Source: OLB16 sp964422415
GTDB taxonomy: Bacteria; Hinthialibacterota; Hinthialibacteria; OLB16
Assembly (NCBI GenBank): GCA_964422415.1
Contig: CAYRBI010000001.1
Location: forward strand, 1-64,000
Direction: 5' to 3'
Length of the DNA: 64,000 nucleotides
In this document: one piece after another, positions 24,168 to 32,863 of the stretch
Position numbering within the stretch: the first letter of the stretch is position 1
Layout of the letters: every line of letters starts with the position of its first letter
The notes under the pieces: model-generated
Database searches by the model: none
The model's input: the letters and a program-made list of their open reading frames with translations, nothing else
What the model was told of the DNA's origin: nothing
Made by a program: the position numbers and the translations under genes

Positions 24168-26878
24168 GCGGGCTTCCTCCGTGTGATCGTGATCTCAGCT
24201 GGAAGCGCTGAAATCGCAGGCAGCGTAGGCAATCCCTCCGGCAATCCCACCATTCCCACCGCAAGGGCCCTCTCCAGCCGTACCGGAAGCATGATCTTCC
24301 CCCCATTGGCCTGGACTACGGCTTCATCGCCCTCAGCTAATCCCGCTGCCTTGGCATCTTCTGGATTGAGAGCCACATAAGGCTTCGGACAGCGTTCAGC
24401 AACACCCTCGGAGAGCACGCTCAGCTCCTCTGAGCCATAGATATGATGCAATGGAACCAGCACTGGCTTGCCTGCCTGGGAGTGGAACGCGATGGGAATA
24501 TCCGTGAAGTAGGCGGGAGCCTTCGACTCCGGTTCAATCAGGCGTACACCTGCATCGCCGCCAGTGAGTGAACCACCCACCTCAGATTGAAACTTGGTGA
24601 GACAATTGATTGAGTTCCATCCCGGCGCCCAGAAACGTGGTGTCAACGCCGCGGGCACCTGATCACGATACCCCTCCATCGAGAAGGAAAGAGGTGAATC
24701 AGTATCTTCTGGTGGTTTGGGTTCATGAACAGAGATGTTCGCAAGCATCGCGGTGCGTCCGCTGTAACGGTGTGATTGCCGCGCGATCTTCATCCCCCGC
24801 ATCCGGAAATCGGCCAAGGGAGCGGCCTGGCGGATACCCGCGAGATTGGGGAATGCCGTGGAAAACGCCTCGATCACATCTCCCAGAGTATTCCAATTCC
24901 CTGCCCCATTCTGTTTGGCGGCGCGCGCGAGTTCGATCAGCCAGCGCCAGGACTCCTGGATATCTCCCTTGGGAATGAACACCTGGAAGAAACGTTGAGC
25001 TCGCCCCTCATTGTTAATCAGCGTTCCATCCGCTTCGGCGAAGGTACCCGCGGGCAGGACCACCTCAGCTTTCTCCGTCGTGGCAGTGACGATGTGGTCG
25101 ATCGCAACCACATGCTTGGCGGTGCGCAGGAAGGCCTCCACCATCTCGCTCGAAGCACGCCGGAAGAGATCATTCTCCAGGACAACCACAGTCTCGGCCT
25201 TTTTGTCTTTGACTGCCTGGAAGGCCTCCTCCAGAGGAGTTGCATCCAACATCCCCAGTCCGAGGCTGTTGCATTCAGGGACCACCAGGGAGATACCCGC
25301 TGAATGCTCCGAGCCATTCAAAGCCCAAGCCACATTCGCGGCAGCCTTGAGAACCGCCTCGCTTCCCGCCCCTGTTCCAGACACAATCACCACTTTACGC
25401 GCCGATCTCAGCCCTGTGGCGATCTCTACAGCGAGTGCCGAAACCTCTGGGGCAAGCCCTATCACAGGGGTGGCCGAGGAGTTGAGTAAATGGGCGACCG
25501 CATGCCCCAAACGGGCCTGATCTTCAGGTGCGCCATGATAAGTTTTAGTGGCGATATCCTCCAACCGTGTCGCTGTAGCCGAGGTGATAAAGACGGGACC
25601 ATGTTCATTCTGGGCGAGTTCACGGATAGCGGAATCATGCCATGCGGGGATATTCGCTTGAACCGCATTGTCGACGCTCCTGCGCCGCGAAGCCTGCCGC
25701 AGGGCCAGAGCCAGCCGGGGCGCGGTCATGGTGACATCCTCGCCCAGGATGAAGACCGCATCGGCCTCACTGACCTCACGCAAGGAAAAAGACTTAGCGG
25801 GTCCCTTGCGCAGTATCTCCAGGCACAACGAGGTCAACTGGGATTCCTTGCGGGAGACACCACTATAAAAGCGTTCCGCCCCCACCAGGGAGCGCAACGC
25901 GAAATTGCTTTCCAAGCTTGCACGGGGCGAACCAATGCCGATCACTTTGCCCTTGAGCAGACCGGAGAGGTGTTTGAAGACCTCCTCCTTGGAGGCGTTG
26001 GATGCTGTGGCGTTCTTGCCGTTCCGGAGTTGCGGTTCGCGGATACGCCTATCGCCATTTACGAACTCATAACCGAAGCGTCCACGGTCACACAGGAAAT
26101 AACCATTCACCTCGCCGTTATAACGGTTCAGGATTCGACGTAATTCTCCATACCGCTCGCCGGGGATCGTGTTGCAGCCCACCGAACAATGCGCGCAGAT
26201 CGAGGGTGCGGTCTGTAGATCCCATTTACGGGTGAAATGTCGTTTGAGGGTCTTGTCGGTGAAGACACCCGTGGGACAGATCTCCACCAGGTTCCCACTG
26301 AACTCGCTCTCCAGCGCGCCATCCTCGGCTCGTCCAAAGTAAACATTGTTCCGGGAGGCGAAGACATTCAGGTCACGTCCATCGGCATAGTCACGATAAT
26401 ACCGCACACACCGGTAGCAGGTGATGCAGCGGTTCATCTCATGGTTGATGAAGGGACCGAGGTCTTGATTATCATAGGTCCGCTTGGTGAAACGGTAATC
26501 GCGGTAGTTGTGACCGCTCATCACGGTCATATCCTGCAGGTGGCATTCCCCGCCCTCATCGCAGACCGGGCAATCATGCGGGTGGTTGGTCATCAGGGTC
26601 TCGATGACCATGGCGCGGAATTCCTTGGTGTCGCGGTTCTTGATGGAGAATCGCAGCCCCTCCGCGACGGGGGTCATGCAGGCCATGACAATGCGTCCAG
26701 TCCTGTCGTTCTCATCGCGGAATTGCTTGACCGCGCATTGACGGCAAGCGCCGACTGAACCGAGCGCCGGATGCCAACAGAAATACGGTATGTCGAGGCC
26801 CAGCGACAGGCAGGCATGAAGCAGATTCTGACCTGCTTCGACCTCGTATGGGGTATCGTCAATCCAGATCGTTGGCAT
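24164..26878 (-). CDS. nuoG: NADH-quinone oxidoreductase subunit G (Fe-S / molybdopterin-oxidoreductase-like)
   Basis: A 904-residue subunit. The ATG at 26878 is used because it lies 4 bases after the nuoF stop and starts right at the ferredoxin fold (MPTIWIDDTPYEVEAGQNLL). Cluster ligands counted from it: 2Fe-2S Cys34, 45, 48, 67; the His-ligated cluster His99, Cys103, 106, 112; and 4Fe-4S Cys151, 154, 157 with Cys201. Cys229, 232, 236 and 264 (spacing 2-3-27) match the extra cluster N7, which is present only in some bacteria. The remaining 600 residues are the molybdopterin-enzyme-like domain without cofactor motifs, ending in a beta-barrel domain (NPEDAKAAGLAEGDEAVVQ). Soluble arm of complex I. 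Confidence 0.96.
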   Translation of the reverse strand: MPTIWIDDTPYEVEAGQNLLHACLSLGLDIPYFCWHPALGSVGACRQCAVKQFRDENDRTGRIVMACMTPVAEGLRFSIKNRDTKEFRAMVIETLMTNHPHDCPVCDEGGECHLQDMTVMSGHNYRDYRFTKRTYDNQDLGPFINHEMNRCITCYRCVRYYRDYADGRDLNVFASRNNVYFGRAEDGALESEFSGNLVEICPTGVFTDKTLKRHFTRKWDLQTAPSICAHCSVGCNTIPGERYGELRRILNRYNGEVNGYFLCDRGRFGYEFVNGDRRIREPQLRNGKNATASNASKEEVFKHLSGLLKGKVIGIGSPRASLESNFALRSLVGAERFYSGVSRKESQLTSLCLEILRKGPAKSFSLREVSEADAVFILGEDVTMTAPRLALALRQASRRRSVDNAVQANIPAWHDSAIRELAQNEHGPVFITSATATRLEDIATKTYHGAPEDQARLGHAVAHLLNSSATPVIGLAPEVSALAVEIATGLRSARKVVIVSGTGAGSEAVLKAAANVAWALNGSEHSAGISLVVPECNSLGLGMLDATPLEEAFQAVKDKKAETVVVLENDLFRRASSEMVEAFLRTAKHVVAIDHIVTATTEKAEVVLPAGTFAEADGTLINNEGRAQRFFQVFIPKGDIQESWRWLIELARAAKQNGAGNWNTLGDVIEAFSTAFPNLAGIRQAAPLADFRMRGMKIARQSHRYSGRTAMLANISVHEPKPPEDTDSPLSFSMEGYRDQVPAALTPRFWAPGWNSINCLTKFQSEVGGSLTGGDAGVRLIEPESKAPAYFTDIPIAFHSQAGKPVLVPLHHIYGSEELSVLSEGVAERCPKPYVALNPEDAKAAGLAEGDEAVVQANGGKIMLPVRLERALAVGMVGLPEGLPTLPAISALPAEITITRRKPA

Positions 26879-26882
26879 GAAT

Positions 26883-28160
26883 CTACTGTCTCCACGGACA
26901 ACGCTTGTCAGCGATGTGCCGTTCAAAGTCATCCCGGTAGTATTTCAAAGCGCTCTGGAGCGGTTCGGCGGCGCCGGGCGCCAAGGCACAGAAAGTATTC
27001 CCCGGTCCCATGAAGCGGCATTGTTTATCAAGCCGGTCCAGATCCTCCATGCGTCCCTCGCCATTCTCGATGGCGGTCAGGATCTTGGTCACCCACGGCA
27101 AGCCATCGCGGCAGGGTGTACACCAGCCGCAGGATTCCTGCGCGAAGAAACGCTCCAGGTTGAGCACCATCCCCACCGGGCAGGTCTGGTCATCGAGGAT
27201 AATCATTGTTCCCGTACCGAGACGGCTGCCGGCTTTCCCGATGGTGCTGTAATCCATCTTCAGATCGAGGTGTTCCTCGGTCAGAAAGTCCGTGGAAGCG
27301 CCACCCGGTAGGAAACCACGCAGAGTAAGGCCATCCCGCATTCCGCCTGCGTGTTCCTCGAGGATCTCACGTACAGACACACCTAATGGGAGCTCCCAGA
27401 CACCAGGGCGTTTCACCTTACCGCTAACACCATAGAGTTTGGTACCGCCATCCTCGGACAGGCTCAGGCCCTTATACCAATCCGCGCCATTGACCACAAT
27501 GTGGGGCACATTGCAGAGGGTCTCGATATTCTGCACGATGGTGGGTTTGCCGAAGAAACCGCTCACCTGTGGGAAGGGGGGCTTGGTTCTCGGATTGGCC
27601 CTCTTCCCTTCCAGTGAGTTCAGAAGCGCAGTTTCTTCTCCGCAGATATAGCGTCCCGCGCTGATATGCAGGTGCATTTCCAGGTTGTAGCCAGTGCCGA
27701 GGATATTCTTGCCGAGATATCCCGCCGCGTAGGCTTCCGCAAGCGCCTTACGGAGCAGCTCGGCGGCCTCCGTGTAACCCCAACGCAGGAAGATATAGGA
27801 CACCTCCGCCTGTATCGCAAAGGCGGTGACAATCATCCCCTCGATTAAAGAGTGTGGATCACCCTCGAGCAGGAGACGGTCCTTGAAGGTGCCTGGCTCC
27901 ATCTCATCGCCATTGCATACCAGATACTTGGGCCGTGCGGCATCCGGCCCCATGGGGACGAAACTCCACTTGAGCCCAGTCGAGAAACCCGCGCCACCAC
28001 GTCCCTTGAGGCCCGAAGCCTTAACCAGATCGGTCACGGCTTTGGGTTCCATGGAGGTCAGAGCTTTGCGCATCCCCTGATAGCCACCCGCCGCCTCGAA
28101 TTCTTTGAGGCCGAGGGGTCCACGCTTGGGATCTATGTTCTTGGTAAGCGGCCGTTCCAT
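26883..28160 (-). CDS. nuoF: NADH-quinone oxidoreductase subunit F (NADH/FMN binding)
   Basis: A 425-residue flavoprotein that oxidises NADH and holds FMN and cluster N3. The glycine-rich nucleotide loop LKGRGGAGFSTGLKW is at residues 51-65. The FMN/NADH segment (CNGDEMEPGTFKDR) and YICGEETALLNSLEG follow, and the N3 cluster motif ESCGWCTPCRDG with a further Cys about 40 residues later (KQCRFMG) is intact. It lies 11 bases after nuoE. The C-terminal residues KYYRDDFERHI are typical. Confidence 0.96.
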   Translation of the reverse strand: MERPLTKNIDPKRGPLGLKEFEAAGGYQGMRKALTSMEPKAVTDLVKASGLKGRGGAGFSTGLKWSFVPMGPDAARPKYLVCNGDEMEPGTFKDRLLLEGDPHSLIEGMIVTAFAIQAEVSYIFLRWGYTEAAELLRKALAEAYAAGYLGKNILGTGYNLEMHLHISAGRYICGEETALLNSLEGKRANPRTKPPFPQVSGFFGKPTIVQNIETLCNVPHIVVNGADWYKGLSLSEDGGTKLYGVSGKVKRPGVWELPLGVSVREILEEHAGGMRDGLTLRGFLPGGASTDFLTEEHLDLKMDYSTIGKAGSRLGTGTMIILDDQTCPVGMVLNLERFFAQESCGWCTPCRDGLPWVTKILTAIENGEGRMEDLDRLDKQCRFMGPGNTFCALAPGAAEPLQSALKYYRDDFERHIADKRCPWRQ

Positions 28161-28171
28161 GAGTTCAGTGT

Positions 28172-28648
28172 CTACTTGTACTGCTCCAGTATCTGGTCGA
28201 TTTTCTCAGGAGTCAGGTCCTGGTGGAGGTCATCCCCCACCATCATCGCCGGGGCATGATCGCAGGTCCCCAGGCAAACCACGGGCAGCAAGGTAAATCT
28301 CCCATCAGAGGTGGTCTCACCCAAGGCGATCCCGAGCTTCTTTGATAAATAGGCGATGATGTTGTCGTATCCCATGATCCAACAGCTCACGCTGTCACAG
28401 ACCATGATGACATGCTTGCCAACCGCCTTACGGAAAATCTGGTTATAAAAAGTCGCCACGCTGTCGAGCTCGGTGGGTGTCATTCCAAGAACTTCCGCGA
28501 TGTCACGGATGTTCTCATCGGAAACCCAGCCGCGATGCTTCTGCACGACTTTCATCGCCTCGATGCACGCGGCTTGCTTGTGCTCGTAGAGATGAGCCTC
28601 GTGTTCGATCTCTGTTCTCTCTTCAGCGGTCAGCATATTTCCAGACAA
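28172..28648 (-). CDS. nuoE: NADH-quinone oxidoreductase subunit E (2Fe-2S)
   Basis: A 158-residue thioredoxin-fold subunit with cluster N1a. The four ligands are Cys84, Cys89 (CDSVSC), Cys125 and Cys129 (CLGTC), in the standard spacing. The N-terminal helical bundle (HKQAACIEAMKVVQKHRGWVSDENIRDIAEVLGM) precedes DSVATFYNQIF, as is usual. Located between the fused nuoCD (23-base gap) and nuoF. Confidence 0.96.
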   Translation of the reverse strand: MSGNMLTAEERTEIEHEAHLYEHKQAACIEAMKVVQKHRGWVSDENIRDIAEVLGMTPTELDSVATFYNQIFRKAVGKHVIMVCDSVSCWIMGYDNIIAYLSKKLGIALGETTSDGRFTLLPVVCLGTCDHAPAMMVGDDLHQDLTPEKIDQILEQYK

Positions 28649-28671
28649 TCCGTTCTATATGACCCTTCCGA

Positions 28672-30495
28672 TTACTTGTCTACATCCGCCAACACAAAAT
28701 CGATGCTACCCAACACCGCCAAGACATCCGCCACGGTCCGTCCGCGTGTCATCAACGGAAGCATTTGCAGGTGGCGGAAGGACGGAGTCCTGATATGAGT
28801 GCGATAGGACATCGTGTTCCCATCGCTGATCAGGTGATATCCATTGTTCCCCTTGGTGGCCTCGATTCCCACGAAGGACTCTCCCGGTGGGATGACCGGC
28901 CCCCAGCTCACCCCCAGGAAGTGGTTGATGAGGGTTTCGATGTCGTGCATCGTCCGCTCTTTAAGCGGAGGGGTGGTCAAAGGATGATCTGCCTTGTAGG
29001 GCCCCTCGGGCATGTTCTTCGCGCACTGCTCAATGATGCGCAGGCTCTGCATCATTTCCGCGATGCGCACCACACCACGGTCATAACAATCACCACGTTG
29101 CGCCGTGGGGATGTCGAATTCAAAACGCTCATAACCTGAATAAGGGCGCTTCTTGCGGAAATCCCACTCCAGGCCAGCAGCCCGCAGACCGGGACCCGTC
29201 ACACCCCAGTCAATCGCCTCATCCACCGTATAATCCCCCACACCCACCGTTCTGGCTTTCAACAAACGGTTGTACATCACCGTCTTGTCCCATTCCACAA
29301 CCCGTGGGGGGAAATATTTAACGAAATCGAGGACCATCTTGTCCCAGCCGCGCGGAAGGTCGTGCGCCACACCGCCGATACGGAACCAGCTCGGGTGCAT
29401 ACGTCCACCACACACCGCCCGGACGATATCGAAGATGCGCTCGCGGTCATTAAAAGTGAAGAAGACCGTGGAGAGGATGCCGATGTCCTGCGCAAAACAC
29501 CCATACCAGACCAGATGACTGGCGATACGGAAGAACTCGGCCATCATGATCCGGATGACCTGAACCCTCTCTGGAACTTGGATGCCCGCGAGCTGTTCGA
29601 CCGCCATGACATAGGGGAGGTTGTTCATCACCCCTCCCAGGTAATCGATGCGGTCAGTGTAGGGAATGAAGGAGTGCCAGGTTTGCCGTTCGCCCATCTT
29701 CTCGGCGCCACGGTGGTGGTAGCCGATATCGGGCACACAATCCACAACTTCCTCACCATCCAGCTGTAGAACCAGACGCAGAACACCATGGGTTCCGGGG
29801 TGTTGCGGACCGAGGTTGAGGAACATGAAGTCGGAGGTATCACTGCATCTCTTCATGCCCCAATCCTCGGGACGGAAACGCAGCGAATCTTGTTCTAAAT
29901 CCTCCTTTTCCTCTGTCAGTTGGAAGGGCCCCATCTCGGTCGCCCGTGCGGGATGCTCCTTACGTAGCGGGTGCCCCTTCCAGGTATCAGGCATGAAAAT
30001 CCGCCGGAGATTGGGATGCCCATCGAAGGTAATCCCAAACATATCCCAGACTTCGCGTTCGCACCAACTCGCCGACTCCCAGACACCGGTTACCGTGGGA
30101 AGCGAGGGGTACTCGCCCTCTAGTGGAACCTTCACACGGACATCACTGTTGCGGTCTAAGGAAAGCAACTGGTAAACGACTGAAAAATCGCTAGGGGGTT
30201 GCCCCTCGCGGTGAGTCCGGAGACGCTCATCGATGCCAAAGATGTCATACAGCATCCGGTAGGGCTTGGGGCTCTCCTGCTTGAGGTAGCGGGTGATGTC
30301 CTGGATACGGCAGCCCTGCACCCATACCGTGGGGATACCATCACAAGTGAGTTGTTCTTGGAGGATGCTTCCGCCGAAACGCGCGCGTAGCTCTTCCACC
30401 ACACTCACATCGTGAGGTCCAGCATTAGGGACAGGGTGATTATTCGTGACAGTATCCATTGCCTTCCGAATATACGGCAACAAATCAAAACCCAC
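28672..30495 (-). CDS. nuoCD: NADH-quinone oxidoreductase fused subunits C/D
   Basis: A single 607-residue protein joins the 30-kDa subunit (about 1-195: SFVVYQLLSLD-like core, ESASWCEREVWDMFGITFDGHPNLRRIFMPD) and the 49-kDa quinone-site subunit (about 215-607: LGPQHPGTHGVLRLVLQLDGE, GYHHRGAEKMGE, the ending SIDFVLADVDK). NuoD contributes the quinone head-group site (His and Tyr residues of the HPGTHG and YTDRIDYL segments). The fusion is common in enterobacteria and several other lineages and is a useful taxonomic character. ATG 30459 (residue 13) is an alternative start. Confidence 0.96.
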   Translation of the reverse strand: MGFDLLPYIRKAMDTVTNNHPVPNAGPHDVSVVEELRARFGGSILQEQLTCDGIPTVWVQGCRIQDITRYLKQESPKPYRMLYDIFGIDERLRTHREGQPPSDFSVVYQLLSLDRNSDVRVKVPLEGEYPSLPTVTGVWESASWCEREVWDMFGITFDGHPNLRRIFMPDTWKGHPLRKEHPARATEMGPFQLTEEKEDLEQDSLRFRPEDWGMKRCSDTSDFMFLNLGPQHPGTHGVLRLVLQLDGEEVVDCVPDIGYHHRGAEKMGERQTWHSFIPYTDRIDYLGGVMNNLPYVMAVEQLAGIQVPERVQVIRIMMAEFFRIASHLVWYGCFAQDIGILSTVFFTFNDRERIFDIVRAVCGGRMHPSWFRIGGVAHDLPRGWDKMVLDFVKYFPPRVVEWDKTVMYNRLLKARTVGVGDYTVDEAIDWGVTGPGLRAAGLEWDFRKKRPYSGYERFEFDIPTAQRGDCYDRGVVRIAEMMQSLRIIEQCAKNMPEGPYKADHPLTTPPLKERTMHDIETLINHFLGVSWGPVIPPGESFVGIEATKGNNGYHLISDGNTMSYRTHIRTPSFRHLQMLPLMTRGRTVADVLAVLGSIDFVLADVDK

Positions 30496-30532
30496 CCTTC
30501 ACCGGGTGGACTCACGGGATTCTCAGTTTCCC

Positions 30533-31177
30533 CTATACCTCATCGGGAGACCGGAGGATCGTGGCTTGTGACCGTTCTGCTCGTTTCAGGTCCCTCATGG
30601 AGGGGGTTCCGGGACGCTCGATACCTTGTGGCCCGATTACCCAACTGAGGGGACGTTTCTCCTTCCCCGCCTTCTCCCGTAACAGGCACAACCCTTCCAT
30701 GAAGGCAAAGGGGCTGGGAGGACAGCCGGGAATATACACATCCACAGGGAGGATTTTGTCCACTCCCTGAACAACACTATAGATATCAAACATCCCGCCG
30801 GAATTGGCGCAGGATCCCATCGAGATGACCCAGCGGGGTTCCATCATCTGCTCGTGCAAACGCTTGATGACTGGTGCCATCTTGATGAAGGGTGTCCCGG
30901 CCACCACCATCAAATCGGCTTCACGGGGAGTGCCACGGATCACCTCAGCGCCAAAACGCGCGACATCAAAACGACTGGTGAGGCTGGTGGCCATCTCCAC
31001 AAAGCAACAAGACAAACCAAAACTGAAAGGCCAGATAGAGTTCTTGCGGCCCCAATTGAGCAAGTCATCTAAGCGCGCCAAGATCACATTCTTGTTAACA
31101 GTCTCCTCGAAGGAGGCTGCCTCCAGGGCGCGGATTGTCGATGAATCCGGATTCGGCTTACTCAGCCAGAACCTCAT
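30533..31177 (-). CDS. nuoB: NADH-quinone oxidoreductase subunit B (cluster N2)
   Basis: A 214-residue subunit that holds the terminal 4Fe-4S cluster N2, which reduces quinone. The tandem-cysteine motif is in FGLSCCFVEMA; further ligands are in MGSCANSGGMF and PGCPPSPFAFMEGL. The C-terminus has an extra roughly 40-residue extension (KEKRPLSWVIGPQGIERPGTPSMRDLKRAER). It starts 2 bases after the CBS-domain gene. Confidence 0.95.
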   Translation of the reverse strand: MRFWLSKPNPDSSTIRALEAASFEETVNKNVILARLDDLLNWGRKNSIWPFSFGLSCCFVEMATSLTSRFDVARFGAEVIRGTPREADLMVVAGTPFIKMAPVIKRLHEQMMEPRWVISMGSCANSGGMFDIYSVVQGVDKILPVDVYIPGCPPSPFAFMEGLCLLREKAGKEKRPLSWVIGPQGIERPGTPSMRDLKRAERSQATILRSPDEV

Positions 31178-31179
31178 TC

Positions 31180-31614
31180 CTATCTTCTTCCTATGATGTA
31201 ATTCTCAAGCTCCTCTATGAGGTGCTCCTTATCAGAGAGCATGGCCTTGACCACATCTCCGATAGAAACCAGACCCACAATCTTCCCATCCTCAATCACC
31301 GGAAGATGGCGGACCCGTTTTTCAATCATCAATGCCATGCACTCATCGTCCACCTGTGAGGGGCTTATATACAACACCCGGTCCGTCATGATCTCCCGGA
31401 CTGGAACATCCTTGGAGAACTTCCCCTTCAGGACAACCTTACGGGCATAATCCCGCTCTGAGAGGATGCCATGGATGTGCCCCTTGTCGAGTACTAACAA
31501 GGCCCCCACATCTTTCTCCGCCATCATCTTAAGGGCCTCATAGACGGTGGCATCTGGTGTAATCGACCAGACTTCGTGGCCTTTGCCTTGCAGTATCTCA
31601 CGGACGGTTTTCAT
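31180..31614 (-). CDS. CBS-domain pair protein encoded inside the nuo operon
   Basis: ATG at 31614 is chosen because GAGGTGG lies 6-7 bases upstream; the product has 144 residues. It consists of two CBS repeats (MKTVREILQGKGHEVWSITPDATVYEALKMM and DVPVREIMTDRVLYISPSQVDDECMALM), which together form one Bateman module of the kind that binds adenine nucleotides such as AMP, ATP, NAD(H) or S-adenosylmethionine. Each half ends with the usual hydrophobic strand plus GI/GLVS motif (HGILSERDYARKVV; VGLVSIGDVVK). There is no catalytic domain. It is placed between nuoA and nuoB with very short spacers, so it is co-transcribed with complex I and could sense energy or NAD(H) state for the enzyme; that role is inference. 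Confidence 0.88.
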   Translation of the reverse strand: MKTVREILQGKGHEVWSITPDATVYEALKMMAEKDVGALLVLDKGHIHGILSERDYARKVVLKGKFSKDVPVREIMTDRVLYISPSQVDDECMALMIEKRVRHLPVIEDGKIVGLVSIGDVVKAMLSDKEHLIEELENYIIGRR

Positions 31615-31669
31615 AGTTTTCCACCTCGTCCCGGACAACATTCAGACAACAATGGCTCGCACAACTCCA

Positions 31670-32086
31670 TCAATCCCTATCTCGCACAGCCGCCCTTTGT
31701 CTCTTGGGCGGACCCGCCTCCAGCGCTCCGATCCTCCACAGGTAAACCAGCGACGCCATCAGGATGGCGATAAAAACAAAGATCTTGAAATAACCCGGCC
31801 AACCCAATTCCTTGAATCCAATAGCCCAGGTAAAGATGTAAACCGCTTCCAGGTCGAAAACGACGAAGAACATGGCGATCAAATAGAAGGTTGATGAAAA
31901 GCGGAGGCGGGCCGAGCCCTCGGAGGCAATCCCTGACTCATAGGGTGTCCCGGTCTTACGGTCATTGTGGCGTTGACCCAGGTAGTGCGACAGGATCACC
32001 TGCCCGGCGACCACACAAACAATGGCAAGGAAGTAGACAACGAATGGCCACAAGGGGGCACTCGTTACGGTCACTGGGTCAGGCAA
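31670..32086 (-). CDS. nuoA: NADH-quinone oxidoreductase subunit A
   Basis: A membrane subunit at the arm junction of complex I, with three helices. The frame is open further upstream, but the best start is TTG at 32086: GGAGGG (32093-32098, read on the minus strand) lies exactly 6 bases before it and the product then has 138 residues, the usual family length. Signatures are YESGIASEGSARLRFSSTFYLIAMFFVVFDLEAVYIFTWA and the third helix FKIFVFIAILMASLVYLWRIGALE. First gene of the nuo operon. Confidence 0.94.
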   Translation of the reverse strand: MPDPVTVTSAPLWPFVVYFLAIVCVVAGQVILSHYLGQRHNDRKTGTPYESGIASEGSARLRFSSTFYLIAMFFVVFDLEAVYIFTWAIGFKELGWPGYFKIFVFIAILMASLVYLWRIGALEAGPPKRQRAAVRDRD

Positions 32087-32104
32087 TGAAATCCCTCCAA
32101 AATG

Positions 32105-32145
32105 ACCACTCGACAAGCCTTGGAGCACTCCTCCCGTCGAGTGGT
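32105..32145 (-). promoter_or_regulatory. Perfect 10-base inverted repeat in the nuo leader
   Basis: ACCACTCGAC (32105-32114) and GTCGAGTGGT (32136-32145) are exact reverse complements separated by 21 bases, located 19 bases before the chosen nuoA start. In RNA it would form a stable hairpin just upstream of the ribosome site; in DNA it could be an operator. There is no U-run, so it is not a terminator. Confidence 0.5.
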
Positions 32146-32196
32146 GGAAGCAGGAAGACGAAAAGTAGCGGCAACTCCAAGACCACAAGCCAACCG

Positions 32197-32225
32197 ATAC
32201 TAACTCTACCCCCCCCTATTCGCAA
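32197..32225 (-). promoter_or_regulatory. Candidate promoter of the nuo operon
   Basis: On the minus strand TTGCGA (32225-32220) and TAGTAT (32202-32197) are 17 bases apart. The spacer contains a run of eight G on the transcribed-sense strand (32209-32216 read as C on the plus strand), a possible phase-variable tract. Transcription would begin near 32190 and the leader would include the inverted repeat at 32105-32145. Confidence 0.4.
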
Positions 32226-32272
32226 GCCTTTGGGGGTCTCCTAGCCTATATCCATGAATCTGTCCATGCTGA

Positions 32273-32302
32273 TTGACAGACAGGTGATTCGTTCTCTATT
32301 CT
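32273..32302 (+). promoter_or_regulatory. Candidate promoter of the dksA-like gene
   Basis: TTGACA at 32273-32278 and TATTCT at 32297-32302 have an 18-base spacer on the plus strand. The leader would be about 175 bases long. The region between it and the gene at 32486 contains no other feature I can name. Confidence 0.4.
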
Positions 32303-32485
32303 TCCCCCTTCCAAAGGCTTCCCCGATCCGATGGAATATCCACCGGGAAGCATTGCTGGGGGCCGTTTACTGAGTAAAATGTGAGATTACAAGGAATCTC
32401 AGCGTTCATGCTCCCTTCTGTCCGGGGTCCGGAGGGTACGGATCCATGACATCAACGAAGGGTAGAAAAACTGGGGAGGAGCATC

Positions 32486-32839
32486 ATGCCACTGAACAAG
32501 AAACAGATTGATGAACTGAAGGCACTTCTTCTGAAGGAGCGCGAGAATATCCTGAAGGACATCCGTACCGGCGGAAGCTCGGAAGCTGCCATGGGTGGCG
32601 ATTTGGTAGATCAGTCCACGGACCTATCTGAGCGCGAAATGGAGTTGGAACTCGCCGAACATGACCGCGAAAAACTTCTGGAGATCGAAGATGCTCTCCA
32701 TCGGATCAAGGAAGAGTCCTATGGGATCTGTCTGGAGTCGGGTGATGAAATCCCCTACGAGCGTCTCAAGGCCGTGCCCACCGCGAAATACACGGTACGC
32801 TGCCAGGAAATGCTGGAACGTAGGCGTTACCTCCAGTAG
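32486..32839 (+). CDS. DksA/TraR-family protein with a half-lost zinc finger
   Basis: A 117-residue protein with the DksA/TraR layout: a long coiled-coil (about residues 5-75: ELKALLLKERENILKDIRT and MELELAEHDREKLLEIEDALHRI), then the YGICLESGDEIPYERLKAVPTAKYTVRC finger. The family's four zinc cysteines would be residues 82, 85, 103 and 106; here they are Cys82, Ser85, Thr103 and Cys106. Only the outer two remain, similar in spirit to zinc-independent DksA2-type proteins. The acidic coiled-coil tip region is GGDLVDQSTD. DksA proteins bind RNA polymerase's secondary channel and work with ppGpp. GGAGGAGC upstream (32475-32482) is a good ribosome site. It is followed closely by shikimate kinase. 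Confidence 0.88.
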   Translation: MPLNKKQIDELKALLLKERENILKDIRTGGSSEAAMGGDLVDQSTDLSEREMELELAEHDREKLLEIEDALHRIKEESYGICLESGDEIPYERLKAVPTAKYTVRCQEMLERRRYLQ

Positions 32840-32863
32840 CTCAACTTGGCGTGGGCCTTTCTT

